In this document: piece by piece, positions 51,387 to 63,117 of the stretch
How positions within the stretch are numbered: the first letter of the stretch is position 1
How the letters are laid out: the number at the start of each line of letters is the position of its first letter
Source of the DNA: Linnemannia elongata
Taxonomy: Eukaryota; Mortierellomycota; Mortierellomycetes; Mortierellales; Mortierellaceae
Length of the DNA: 64,000 bases
Assembly (NCBI GenBank): GCA_036320915.1
Contig: JAXBDG010000003.1
Location: 1,612,001-1,676,000 of the forward strand
Direction of reading: 5' to 3'
The notes under the pieces: model-generated
Databases searched by the model: none
Told to the model about the DNA's origin: nothing
What the model saw: the letters and a program-made list of their open reading frames with translations, nothing else
Made by a program: the position numbers and the translations under genes

Positions 51387-53934
51387 ATGATCTTCCCTCT
51401 CACGCCCACCGTGGGTCGTCAAGCAGCTCGAGCCCCCCGTCTGTACCCAATTCTCCCAGGAACCTTCTTCTCAACCAAGGCAACGCTCAGTCCATCATCA
51501 TCAATTATCCCTCGCCGATTCGCGTCGACTTGTTCAGGGTCCAGCAGGCAAGCCCTTCAACCCCACCACCACCGTCCAACGACCATCACAAGTTCTCCCA
51601 TAGCCACAACAATATCAACAACAACGGGAACGTACCCGACTAATTTATTTAGATCCCAACAAATGCAATTGCCTCTACCATCATTGCGGCTCTCACAGCC
51701 GTCGCAGCCGTCGCAACTGTATCACCCTTCTGAGCCTTTATCTCCAGCAATTTTCTCACGGCATGCATACCGCAACTATAACTCCAATCGCCGACAGCGC
51801 CAATCTACACCGTCCAATGACCATTTGGCCAACAGCAACACTATCACAACCACCACCAATGCCGACGGATCTCCAACTCCGCCTGCGATTCTTTCTATTC
51901 AACAAAAACCTCGATTGGGCCGTCAACGTAACCCTAATTTTGAATTGACAGGATCTGGGCCAGGACGAAAAGTACCCGTGTCCTGCTGCTCGACAACAAC
52001 GTATTCTTCAGGACCTCTTCACATTCGGGTTCGGGAACGGCGAACTTTTCATAGCAGTAGCTTAAATCGGTACTCACAGCCTTACTACGCCATGAAGAAC
52101 TCCCAGGGTGACATTTTGCGGGTGCATCTTGACAAGTATCGGGATATCGTTGGTCTCCGTTCGACACGGTGTCAACGCAAATACAACCAGGATCGATACA
52201 AGGTTCTTGTCCTGGATGCGCCGCAGTTGAAGACAGATCCTACCATCACAACGACCGCTTCCACCACAGCAACCAGTAGCAGCACAAGGGTGATCTCACA
52301 GATGGATGCGGATCATAAGACCCTCTTTTACTTTGCGATCTTTGACGGCCACGGAGGATCCAACACCGCCGACTACCTGACAGCCAACTTGGACGAATAC
52401 ATCGAGGCCGCCAAACCAGAGATGGTCCCCAAGGTGATCAAGGATCTTCGCAAACTCGGAGGCTACTTTCGCAACTTCCGTCCTCACTTTCTTGAGCCGT
52501 TCTTGCCAGCGGATTTTGAGACGAAGGGGTCAAGAGATGCAGCGGATCGAGCGAGACGGCAGCGGAGGGTTCATATCCCTGGGAAAGGAGGGCAAGTCAA
52601 GCCGATGATCTTTATACCCCACCCGAACGCCACCGAGGAGGAACAGGAGCAGGAATTGGAGTCTTTGGAGAATCAAGCTACGGCTGCTGGAACGAGTGTG
52701 AAATGCGCTACTCCAGCCCCGACAGAGGTGCCATTGTCTGAGGAGCAGCGTAAGCAGATGGAGCGAGCGGCAACCAACAAGGCTAGGGTTGAGATGCCAC
52801 ATAAAAACGAAGAGCACGAATATGACGAGGATGACGACCCATTAGTGATTGCCAAGAGGAGGAACTTGAATAGGACGTCGCCACTGCCGGGAGGAACAAC
52901 AGCCTACTTTGGGACAGATCGATCCGAATACGCCTCGTTGGTTCTTCGGGCAGAGGATCTCACCGAGAAGGAAACGCGGAAGCAGACTGCAACTGCGACT
53001 GCAACGCCAGCACACATCCCGACGACAATGACACTCGAACAACGACTCTGTCTGTCTTTCCTGCAATGCGACGCAGAGTTGGTCCGGGACAAGTATCGGG
53101 ACGGCTCCACGGCGTCGGTGGTCATTGTCCAATCGAAGGGCGCCTTTTGGGAAACAAAGGATGATCTGGATCTAATTCTGGCACATGTGGGTGATACTCG
53201 TATCCTGCTCTGCGAAGCCCCTCGAGGCGAGAGTATCCAACTCACCACAGACCACCACCCCGATGCCATTGTAGAAGCTGGTAAGGCCATACTGCACAGC
53301 TCTTATATTTTATACGCTCGAAGCAACAAGTGCTTTACTTTTGATACTAACATCATCTCATATGCGTATCCACCATTTTCTCTAATGTTAGACCGTATCC
53401 GCAAAATGGCAGCATATGTGAGCGCAGATTCGTTTGGCGAAAACATGTTCTTGGGACAACTGGCCAACACGCGAGCACTGGGCGACATTGCTATGAAACC
53501 CTTCGGAGTCTCTGCAGAGCCAGAGCTGATCCGCAGGACTGTCAAGGCCAGAGAGGCCGCTTTTCTGGTTTTGATCTCGGACGGCATTTCGAGCGTGATG
53601 TCCAACCAGGAAGTCGTCGATTGTGTCAAGCTGGAAGAAAACCCGACCCAGGCCGCTGCCAATGTTTTGAACCTTGCAGAACAGTTGGGGGCCGAGGATA
53701 ACTGCACAGTCATGGTATGTCCTTTTTCTTAACTCTCATGTTGACAATAGCTGTAGTAAGGTACTGAGTGAGTAACGTGAAATAGTCACTGATCCAAATA
53801 TTCCTTGGCCACTACAATCTGAACAGGTCGTGAAACTGCCAGCATGGGGCGCCAAGATGCCAGACCTGTCGAAAGAGCTCCGAGAATACCGATGGCAAAG
53901 TGAAGCCCAACAATCACGAGCAAGAAGACGATAG
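51387..53934 (+). CDS. PP2C-type Ser/Thr phosphatase, probably mitochondrial
   Basis: Three exons, 51387-53280, 53392-53714 and 53827-53934, give 774 residues. The N-terminus is Arg/Ser/Pro-rich and acid-poor (AARAPRLYPILPG, PRRFASTCSGSSRQ), fitting a mitochondrial presequence, then about 200 low-complexity residues. The PP2C domain starts at about 250 (GLRSTRCQRKYNQDRYKVLVLDAP). It has metal-binding FDGHGGSN at about 319-326, DGSTASVVIV at about 571, ILAHVGDTRILL, LTTDHHPD, LANTRALGD, SDGISSVMSNQEVVD at about 694 and EDNCTVMVV at the end. A 200-residue, partly acidic and Glu-rich insertion separates DGHGG from DGSTASV, which is unusual. The QDRY-led opening resembles Ptc6-like enzymes, which in yeast act on pyruvate dehydrogenase and mitophagy; this subfamily call is tentative. 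Confidence 0.85.
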
Positions 53935-54044
53935 ACAACGTAGTAATTAAAAGCATTTTTGGCATTTTTGTATATGTATCCAGTGTAACGGTTGGGTGTT
54001 GTTATTTTTCTATGAAATGTTAAACGAAGGGAAGAGATATCTGC

Positions 54045-57000
54045 TTATGCCATCTCAACATCCTCCATCATGGCATCCTGGGACCCCACAGTCATCATAG
54101 CAGCCACTCTCTCCTCCTTGACAATTATCTTCACGCGTTGCCACTTCTCCAACAACTGTCCCTCGCGGATCCGCTGGTCGAGCTCATCGTTCTCGAGCTC
54201 ATAGTCCTGAATTAAGCTTTCGAACCGTCTCTTCAACTCTGCCTCATCTGTCTCGCCTCTTGCCAGGCTGCGTTCCCGGAACAGATTGTCGGGCATTGTG
54301 CATTTGGCCTCCTGAGGACGTAGCATCATCTCGTCCTTGTGGCCGTCTGCATGGAAGATCACAGCATATGCCCGGCACATCCACGACGCCATCAATCTCT
54401 CTCTGGCTTCTGAGTCGCTCATATCTTCCAGTCGCCAGTAGGCATCTTTGTCTGCAATAAAGATCCTGCGCCAGATATCCTGCAAGACATAAGGACGACG
54501 GTTCTCAGGGATATCGGTAGCCTGGAAACAAATGTCGAGAGCAAGACCACACACGTCTGTGCCGTTGATCTCTGTGGACTGTTGGAGCATGAGAACATCA
54601 AGAAGATCCTCGGAGCTAAGTACGTTACGTTCCAGCAATTTCTCGATCGCCTCAAGAATACCCTGTAAGAAAAAAGGAGCAAAGGAATTCATATAGATTG
54701 TTAGGTTGCATTCTGCACGATGCTGTAATCATTCGTACAATTCGTACAATGAACGCAAACCGGTGAGCCAGGTTACCAACCTTGCGCAAAACCTTTTGCT
54801 TTGCCAGGATGGGGGATTCCAGTGCCTTCAGAGCAGCTTCAGCCTTGTCGGAAACGGTTGCCATCGCTTCACCTTGCGTCTCGAAGAAGTTAGCAACGTC
54901 AACTTGAACCGTGGCTGTGTTCAATTCATCGTTACATCTGGCGGCATAGCTTGCGGTGCCTTCGTGAACAACACCGTCACGGGTTCCTTCCGCCAGGAAC
55001 AGGAGCTTGCTCAGACTGGCCATGGTCATACGACGATCCAAATAATTCTCCTTCACTGCAGCTTCCTGAAGCCGCCTCGAAGCTTCGCCGAAACGCTTGA
55101 TCTTGATGTCGTGCAGCCAGCCAAATTCACTGCAGTCATGGTTGTCGATAAAATCGGTGAACAGATCACTGTTCTGCTCGCTCTGTTCCAACAGCTTTAC
55201 CATTTGATCTATTGACATGCAAGCAGCAAGCCTGCGCGTGTTAGTTGTCTCTCCGAAGGGATATTAAGAATCCATAAGCACACAGACAGACACGAGTCGA
55301 GGAGCAAACAGTTGCATACCAGTATCGATGTACCATTGGAACAGCGCATTGGCAAATTCCTGCTGGTATTTGGCAATGTACCCGTTGATGACTTCTTCAT
55401 CGTCAGAAGTAAGGCGGACAAGTGTCGTGAAGTCTTTATACTTTTGGGCCAACTGAATCGCACGCTGGGTCTTGTCCAAGGTACCTAGAGAAATGATATC
55501 AATGAACTTGTCAGTATTCTTGTCCGCATACAAAACATCCTATGTCGTATATAACAGGATTTGTTCGTACCAAGTGGTCCCAATAATGCTGTTTTGGTAT
55601 CATCATATGCGGTGACAGCTGAAGCGATCCTGATGTTGCTCTCGGTTGACGTGGGCAATCCCTCCAAATAGTGCAAATGCTCAGAATGCGCTTGCAATGT
55701 GAAATCTGCGAGATCACACAACTGATCCCTAAGCTCACGCTCGAGAGGAGCAAGGGACTCAGAGTTATCTTTGTCAACATCCATCGATGTGCCATTCTGG
55801 TCCGGGGCTACCACGCACAAGTTGAGGGTTGCTGTGTACTGTGCTGTCAAAGCCTTGATGATATTCTTAGTGCCTATATTATACGACGAAAGCCTTAGAA
55901 TTAGCTAGTGTAGACTCTTACACAGCATGTTCAAATATTAAGCAACCAAGACTGTCAGTTGTAAACACGAACCTGTCCATGGCTCGAGAGTGCTGCGGTC
56001 CTGCAGAGCGTATTTACCGGCATTCAACCTCCTAAAATTCCAAGCAGACCGCAGACTGGCAATAAGAATCTTGTTTATATCGCGGACGAGAATTGCACGA
56101 TGGCTTTCCTGTGTCTTGGCAACAGAAGTCTGCAAGCTGGAAAGCAGCGCACCCAACTCGTTAATCTATCATCGTCAAGAGATACTCCATTAATACTTGT
56201 TTCGTTTCTTTCATAAATGATCGCTAATCGGAAACTGCTCCATAAGTTTGAGACTCACATGGTACTTCATAAAGTTCGCCAGTGGATCTTCCGTGCTATG
56301 AGCGCCGATTCTGTGCAAGCTCTTGGCGGCTGCATCCTGCAAGACGCGATCTAAGTTCTCTTTCAACGTCTTGTCATCCCGGACATCCCTCCGCCTCTGT
56401 TGGTATTGATTCCAGACCTCATTTGCGGCCGCCAATTTCTCTGTACTCCAGCACAGCTGGAATCTGGTATCGACCAACAGTCGGCTCGCCATATCTGCAT
56501 CCTGAATACAGTCGATGATGTTCTTTATCCGCTGATAACGCACCGAGAGTCCTGTAGTTACATCTCTGCCAGTACCGAGGAGTTGGGCGTGAGAGTTGAG
56601 GATCTCCCGACTCACATTCAACGATGCGTGGTTGAGATCGCCGCCGTCGTAATGTGCGAGATCGAAGGATATGGGGTTGTGATTCTTTCCGCTGAAAAAT
56701 ACCGCCTGCTCCAATTTGGCCTGAAGTTGTGCCGTCATCTCCTCCTTCTCGTTCTCAGGGCTGGTTGAGATCAAAGGCAATGGGTGTCCCTTGTCGTCCA
56801 GCTGAAGGTGAATGCCCAAACGACCGCTGGATTTGCAGATGATTGTCAACTCGCTGCTTGTAGCCAGATCCTGAACATGTTGCTTCCAGTCTTCGTGTCC
56901 GCTACCGATGATCCTGTCTGTCTTGAGTGGTACCAAGTCCTCAAACGTTGAATCAGGCAATGTTGAGCTGATAATCACCGCCCTTGGCATAACAATGAAC

Positions 57001-58655
57001 ACTCCTGGACCTCCAAGTGGCACCACTAGCTTGGGCGAAGCTTCTGGTCTGATGTCTTCCTCCTATTGAACAACCTCAACGTCGAGTTAGAATCGGCAAT
57101 TTTCATGCAATGCTTTTAGGAGGAACCAATTTCAGATATATAGAAAAGTTGCCTTACGATTGTGCGCTGAAGATATTTGACATGCTCAATGTCAAATCCT
57201 GATCCATTCCGACAAGAGATAGTGAAAAGTGCACAGGCCAAGGGAGTGTCTGCTGTCCTGTGAGCGGTATTGAAAAATGTGGCAAAAACGAGTAGCTTGC
57301 CGTTCCTGATGTATTGGATGTCGAGAACGCGGACACTTGGATCGCTTCCCATGGGCAAGACCGCAGTATGATCGTCAAGAATACGATCCTTGATCTCGTC
57401 CCTCAAAGGAACCTCCACCTCCAATGTGCATTCTCCAGAGCGGTACAGATGCCACTGGAAGAGGGCTTTCCGGGTCATCACAAACAGATCCCATCTTCCG
57501 TGTTGATCCTGAAGTCTGGGTCCTGAAGTCATTGCGGCAAGGTGCTGAGACTCAGTGGGTCCTTGTGTCACGCCGATCATGCTGAAAATCGAAGCAATCG
57601 CGCCACCAGGTCTTCCGTTCAACTGTGTCAACGTCAGCGTGCTCGCGCCATACTGTTTTTTGATCGACACCTGGTACACGTTCGCAAATTTTGTTGCGAC
57701 AAAGTATCCCATGGGCTAGAACGAGGAAATATTCAGGAACTGTTAGGGTATAGTCTTGTCGAGTTAAGCGCCATGGTCTGGAACGTTCAGTGAGTACTTA
57801 CGCCAGCACACTCGACTTTGGAGACGTAGTCCTTTGGTTGGATGTTGATCTTGGCATCCACGTGCTGGTCCACATTCGAGAAGCAGATGTCGATGTTATT
57901 CCAGTACCAGCATGTTCCGTCAGGCGAACAGGCCAGGATTCCATAATGGGGCTCGTCCGATTTGGTGATTGTGACAACGGGAAGAAGTGGGGCCGTCTCG
58001 AGAGTTGGGTTATTGTTTGGAGGCATCGGCAGGGTATAGCACATTGGGGGAGAACGGTATGTAGTCTCCTATCATGAGAAGTCACAAATAGGTGCATGTT
58101 GGTTATCCGGTCTAATATTTTCTCGACGAGTCCCGAGACTTATTGACGTGACACCGTGATACCTTCTGAACAGCCCAAATGTAACACTTGGTATGAGAGA
58201 CAACCATGGCGAATCCTGTATCAAAATCGACCTTGGAAACCATAGTGTTGGTGTAAGGATCTATTCAGAGAGAACCAAGAAGGGCAACATTACTATCATC
58301 ATGAAAGTTGGGTCATGGCAGCAGCTCCAAGCAAGAGTCAAGAAATTGGCATACCCGAATTGTTCAAAGCCTCCTCGGCCTCTCTCGGCAAAGGCCCAAA
58401 GTATGCTACGAGAGTCCGGTCGTTCTTGGAGTAAATGGACTCATCGTCAATGTCATCGCCACCATCGAACCCTGAATAGTCACTGCCGTCGTGGTTGGGT
58501 GTCCGGGAGAACTCCTGAGATTCATACGACGTCGTCGATAATGAACTCTTGTCGCGGCTGAGTGTCTGAGTTGAATTTTTAGGTGTAGGTCTCTCCAAAA
58601 TCCGTTCCTTGGGGTTGGCAGACGAGTCTGCCTTTGTTGCCTTGGCTGCGAACAT
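54045..58655 (-). CDS. NUP133: Nucleoporin Nup133
   Basis: Ten exons joined in phase to 1240 residues: 58655-58355, 58215-58163, 58068-57802, 57715-57158, 57062-56259, 56165-55973, 55873-55571, 55484-55320, 55208-54748 and 54662-54045. After a disordered Ser-rich start, a beta-propeller spans about 80-480 (FAMVVSHTKCYIWAVQK, GILACSPDGTCWYWNN, GYFVATKFANVYQV, WDLFVMTRKALFQWHLY). The rest is an alpha-helical stack with the Nup133 landmarks LDKTQRAIQLAQKYKDF, FTDFIDNHDC, and YVLQDIWRRIFIADKDAYW near the end. It belongs to the Y-shaped outer-ring complex of the nuclear pore. Length is slightly above the yeast and human proteins. Exon 6 ends at a weak donor (GTTCGT), and the exon 9 end was chosen among three possible donors, so small local errors are possible. 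Confidence 0.9.
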
Positions 58656-59102
58656 GTCGACCTGAGGGAGAGCTTATTTTGTTGTTGTAATGAGTGGGTG
58701 ATCTGCTTGCTGCAATTGCGCGAAGGAGGATGAGGTGGTTGTTGTTTGTTCTTGGTGTTGTTGATCGCTTGCTTCGTTACGCGTCGAACCGATTAGAAGA
58801 GTGAATCCTTGGTATAGCGGTTGGACGCTGGAAGAGAGAGAGAGTAACTGACACGGTTAGGAATGAAAGTGTGGAAGGAGAAGGAGGAAAAACAAAAAAT
58901 TGATCAGGCTCGCGTTTCTCCATTGACCTTGCTGCTTCCCTCGACAGGTTGAAGAACAGTCGTGATAACATTTGCGATTACGGAAGGTTCTACGCCACTG
59001 AAAACGGCCCTTTTTATTTTTTTCACACTCTTGCGAGGAACTGCGGTTCGTTTCTCCTTCCTCTTCCCCAACCTCCAACGCCCTTTCCCCACTCAACACA
59101 CC
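58656..59102. promoter_or_regulatory. Divergent promoter, NUP133 and ankyrin gene
   Basis: A 447-base gap between two outward-facing start codons. The right end, 59035-59100, is C/T-rich leader ending CACCATG at the ankyrin start. No gene is seen; short frames on both strands here are leader-derived. Confidence 0.5.
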
Positions 59103-60115
59103 ATGTCCCACAACATCTGGCTTGCTGCTAGTAAGACAACCCTCACCTCTTTTAACAACCACTTGCGAAGGAATTGTCTCAATGAACAGCAATGAAGTCA
59201 ACTTTAACTCAACAGCTATAGTAGGAAGAAAACTGATCACCAAATAACCTAAAAACGTCTCCTGTGTGTATAGGTGACGGTGACCTCGCTGCCGTCAAGG
59301 CCTTCATTAACGAGAAGGGTGTCTCCATCAATGCGCAGGACGAGTTTGGATACTCGGCCTTGTAAGTGGATATGCTCCGATTAATACTGTCCGATCATCT
59401 CGACACTTTATTTGAGAGAACATGAAATCCTGATGTTTCCTTGGTATCAACCGTCCTCGTTTTTTTTTAAAATCGGATGCCATTAGGCATGCCGCAGCAT
59501 CCTACGGACACAAGGAATTAATCACATACTTACTCGAGAACGGTGCAGACGTCAACATTCAGGACCCTGAGGGTGACTCGCCTCTCTTTGTCTGCGAGAC
59601 TGTCGATATCGCCGAGATGCTCGTCAAGGCCGGTGCCGATGCCAAGCATATCAACGAGAACGAGATGACCGTAAGATATCATAATCCTGTGCCACTTAAT
59701 TGCGGATCATATTAGTACTCTCGATGAGATCCTGCAAACTCATACTTGTCCAATTCATAATCAATAGGCTGCTGAGAATGCCGAGGAGGAGGAATGGCTC
59801 GAGGTTGCCCACTACCTCCGTGAGCTCACTGGAGTACCCCACCCTGACGAAGTTGCTGAGCTCGAGGACGACATGTCGCATTTGATGGACGAGAAGGACT
59901 CTGACGACTCTTCAGACGACGAGGACAAGAAGGCGAACGGCGAATCTTCCACAGCATTCAAGGAGAGGATAGAAGCCATCATGAAGGCATCAGAGGCTGA
60001 TGGCGTCGACCGTGACGACGAGCTCAAGGCTGTTGTCGCCGAGATGTTGGCAATCGCAGGTCCCGATGCTGCTGCAGCTCTCTCAGAGCAGCTCCAGGCT
60101 TTGGAGAAGAAATAA
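59103..60115 (+). CDS. Small ankyrin-repeat protein with acidic C-terminus
   Basis: Four exons, 59103-59130, 59274-59361, 59487-59670 and 59768-60115, give 215 residues. Residues 1-100 hold two to three ankyrin repeats: GDLAAVKAFINEKGVSINAQDEFGYSALHAAASYGHKELI spread across exons 2-3, then LLENGADVNIQDPEGDSPLFVCE and MLVKAGADAKHINENEMT. The second half is helical and strongly acidic (ELEDDMSHLMDEKDSDDSSDDEDKK) and ends in a predicted helix. Overall length and layout resemble the uncharacterised yeast ankyrin protein YCR051W and its fission-yeast counterpart; this is from memory of layout only. It is presumably a soluble protein-binding adaptor. The partner is unknown. Confidence 0.88.
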
Positions 60116-60192
60116 ATGACATTGTGGATAATTACCTCCGCGTTTAAGATATATATTTATTTACAAGTATATATAAATATATAATGGCTTGC

Positions 60193-62717
60193 TTAGCAGC
60201 GCGGTGGATATCGCATCTTGGCCTCTGCTCCGACATTTCTCTTGACGAGTAGGATATCTCCATTCATGCGGGCCACCAGCTGTGCCCAGTACAAGCTTCT
60301 TGGTTCGACCGGAAGGCTCGGCGACATGCATCTTGTACACGGTGCCTCGAACATGGGTTTCTTGGCCATTCCGCCTTTGAAGCCAACGACCCAGTTGGTC
60401 ACACCTGGAGCATCCTGAAAGCAGTTGTTGTTATTGTTTGCTGTGCAGTTGTAAATGACGTGGAAAGCACCTATAATGAACAAAGGTCGACCGTCTGCGT
60501 TAGCTTACATATGCCAAACAACAAAGAAAACGATCAAGAAAAATGGTGTAACACAGATTTAGGAGATGACTGCTTACCAGCCCAACCTTGTCCGGATCCC
60601 ATCCAGCTGCGCTGTCGTACGTTAATGGTGTTGCAGGTAATGTTGTCGTACAACACACCCATAGCCCAGCGCTCGTGTGGTCCGGTATCGTTGTTCCCAT
60701 CCACACCAGTCGAATCCACAAACACGTTTGGGCCTAAATGTAGCATTGTGAATATCATCGATATAATCAATATCACCAAGGTCAATATCAAAGCAAATTC
60801 TACTGGTGTGTTATCATACAAGCACTGCATAATCTGACGACTTACCACAAACGCGTCCCAAAGTAATGAAGTCATGGCGAGCCTTGTTTGTGAAGCAGCG
60901 CTTCACAAGACCCATCTGTCCGCTGAGGTTGAACTGGTATCGACGGCCGCCCTCAGTAGGCTTGGAGACCGGGTACAAAACCGAGCAGTCTTGAATGGTG
61001 ATGTATCTGGACCAGGCTGAGGCAAAGATACCACTGACAAAGTGCATGGTGGTCACATCAGCAACCCAGCCGTTGATCGTGTTGTCGACTACAACGGCAT
61101 ACCAGCCGTGGCTCTCATCTTCGGGATTGCAAGGGTCTGACTCACTCACAAGACGCAGATTCTCAACACCAACCTAACGTAGACACAGAGTGAGAGCAAT
61201 CAGTGTTTTGGACTAGCGACCGACAGCCCATGTATAATATGAATAGCGTTAAAGAAATGAAACCTACATCTGAGATGGTAGGAAACTTATGGATGAGATC
61301 ATAGATTCTTGCTGGAGGGTATTTGGGATCGAGGCACATCACCATGGGTATGTCAACGGTAAAGGTACGAGTAGCTTGATCGATGGCGACAATCTTGCGC
61401 TCAAACCGGAATGTGAACGACTTGGCAGTCCACTGGGTCGACTCGCTGCCGTTTCCTGGTCGAGGAGGGAGCTTGTCCATGCCAATGTCGCTAATCCATT
61501 TGTCAGATCCGGGTCGCTCAATCTATACAAAACACGGGCTTTGTAAGCATCGAACGTCGTGGTTCTTGCATGATCTTGCTTGCAGTCCAAAAGCTACCGT
61601 AGGGGCACATACCACAATACGGTCGCCGACGTTGTAACCATTGGTATCCAAAACAGGGATCTGGTTTGATCCAGCAGCAACATACACTCCAGACTGAGTA
61701 TAAGTGTCAGGCTTGCGGCTGCCTTTGTATCCGTTTGTCGGCATCATTTCCCGCGTCCTAGCCTTGGCTCGCTGCATCTCTACGCTTCCCATCTCGGACT
61801 GAAGCATGCCGTTGACCAAGATGAAGTCGCGTTGAATGTTTCCCGTGGCGACAATGATTGTTCCTCCGTCATCCTGTCCTTCACCTCTCAATACGACGCC
61901 GGAAGCGTTGATGATGAGCGCACCCGCAACTCGATAGGTACCGGCTTTCAGTAGGACAGCTCCTCTGATACGCGCGCCATCGTTGCCTACACATTCAAGG
62001 GGCAAACGGCCAACTTCGTCAATTGCCCCCTGAATCCTTGCCGTATCATCACTGAAGGGATCGAGCGATGGCTCAACGACCATCTGAACAGGCACTGTTG
62101 GGATCTTGACGTGGCCTTCGCGGTAACCTACTCGAGAAAAGTCCGGCACCGTGTTTCCGTGGGAGTCAGGGAGCCTGAGCGCCTCTAGATTTCCGGTATC
62201 TGCACGCCCACCACCCGCAGGCGAAGCTTCCTCATAAGGCGGAGGAGGCACAGAAAAGGGTCTATTGTGAACAAATCAATTGCAAGTGTTAACAAAAAAA
62301 AGGGGATTATCTGTGCCATTATGCAAGATAGTACAAAAGAAACGTGTTTCGCATTACTGTTGCTGCTGCTGCGGCTGCTGCTGTTGATAGTGTCCGGCAG
62401 GGTAAGACTGTTGCTGGTACTGCGGTTGATGTGCTGGGTACTGTGATGCCACCATGGCTTGGTGTGCCTGAGATTGAGAGGGGAATGATTGCCGAGGAGG
62501 GACGGGGGGCGCTTTATTGGCATCATTTAGATACTCTACCAGAAATGAGAGGTCCTCGAGTTAGAACGTTGCTTTCTATATGTCCGTAGTACGCAACGGC
62601 AGAACGGAGCAGAAAAATGCCAAGTCGTGGTGGTCATTTTTGCTCGGAGGCAAGCTTACCCATCATTCTGTTGGCAATCATTCGACCGGCTCTCTTGCCG
62701 AACTGTTCCAAACTCAT
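60193..62717 (-). CDS. Beta-helix (pectate-lyase-fold) protein with PPxY motif, no signal peptide
   Basis: Seven exons in phase, 62717-62660, 62535-62358, 62261-61613, 61522-61268, 61173-60846, 60733-60578 and 60470-60193, give 633 residues. The start MSLEQFGKRAGRMIANRMMEYLND is a basic amphipathic helix, not a signal peptide. A Pro/Gln-rich stretch with PPPPYEE at 84-90 (a PPxY motif, bound by WW domains such as those of Rsp5/NEDD4 ligases) follows. From about 130 a right-handed beta-helix domain begins: DDTARIQGAIDEVG, GAVLLKAGTYRVAGALIINASGVVLRGEG, then repeated strand ladders such as VGVENLRLVSES, GWVADVTTMHFVSGIF and YITIQDCSV. Domains with this opening occur in bacterial and fungal carbohydrate-active proteins. 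About ten Cys lie in the second half. Substrate and cell location are unknown. Confidence 0.8.
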
Positions 62718-63117
62718 TGCGAGGATGAATACGGTGACAAAGAGAAAGAGGAGACAGGTGTAAGGGTTAATGGTGGAAGTAGCTGTATAAAGGGAACGTT
62801 GGAGTCGGTTGTGGTTGTAGTTGTGGTTTGCCGAGGGGAGTGCGGAAGTTCGAACTAATGAACGGAGAGGAGTTGGTTTTGTGCAACAATCTTGTCGTCA
62901 TAAGGAAGGGGAGAGAGAGTGAAGGTGACTGTTCCTCAACCCTCTTTTAATGCGCAAGGAAGTTTCCTCCATAATTGAATGAACCCTCTTCACCCACTTT
63001 TCGCACCCACTTCCGTTTCCATGTCCACTTCTCCACCTTGTCTACTTTTTCTTTCACACCTCGAAACGTCCTTCTCTACCTTTTCTCATTCCCACATTCA
63101 ACACAACCCCCTCCACC
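62718..63117. promoter_or_regulatory. Divergent promoter, beta-helix gene and gephyrin-type gene
   Basis: A 400-base gap. The right half, 62975-63117, is C/T-rich and ends CCACCATG at the gephyrin-type start codon. No other gene is seen. Confidence 0.5.

Noticed and set aside
54706..55215. 169-codon plus-strand frame inside NUP133
   Set aside because: Antisense to the phased NUP133 exon 9; no domain.
61523..62526. Hydrophobic segment MAQIIPFFLLTLAIDLF upstream of the third exon of the beta-helix gene as a signal peptide
   Set aside because: It lies in the intron and its reading frame does not continue into the beta-helix frame, so it cannot serve as signal peptide without extra splicing.
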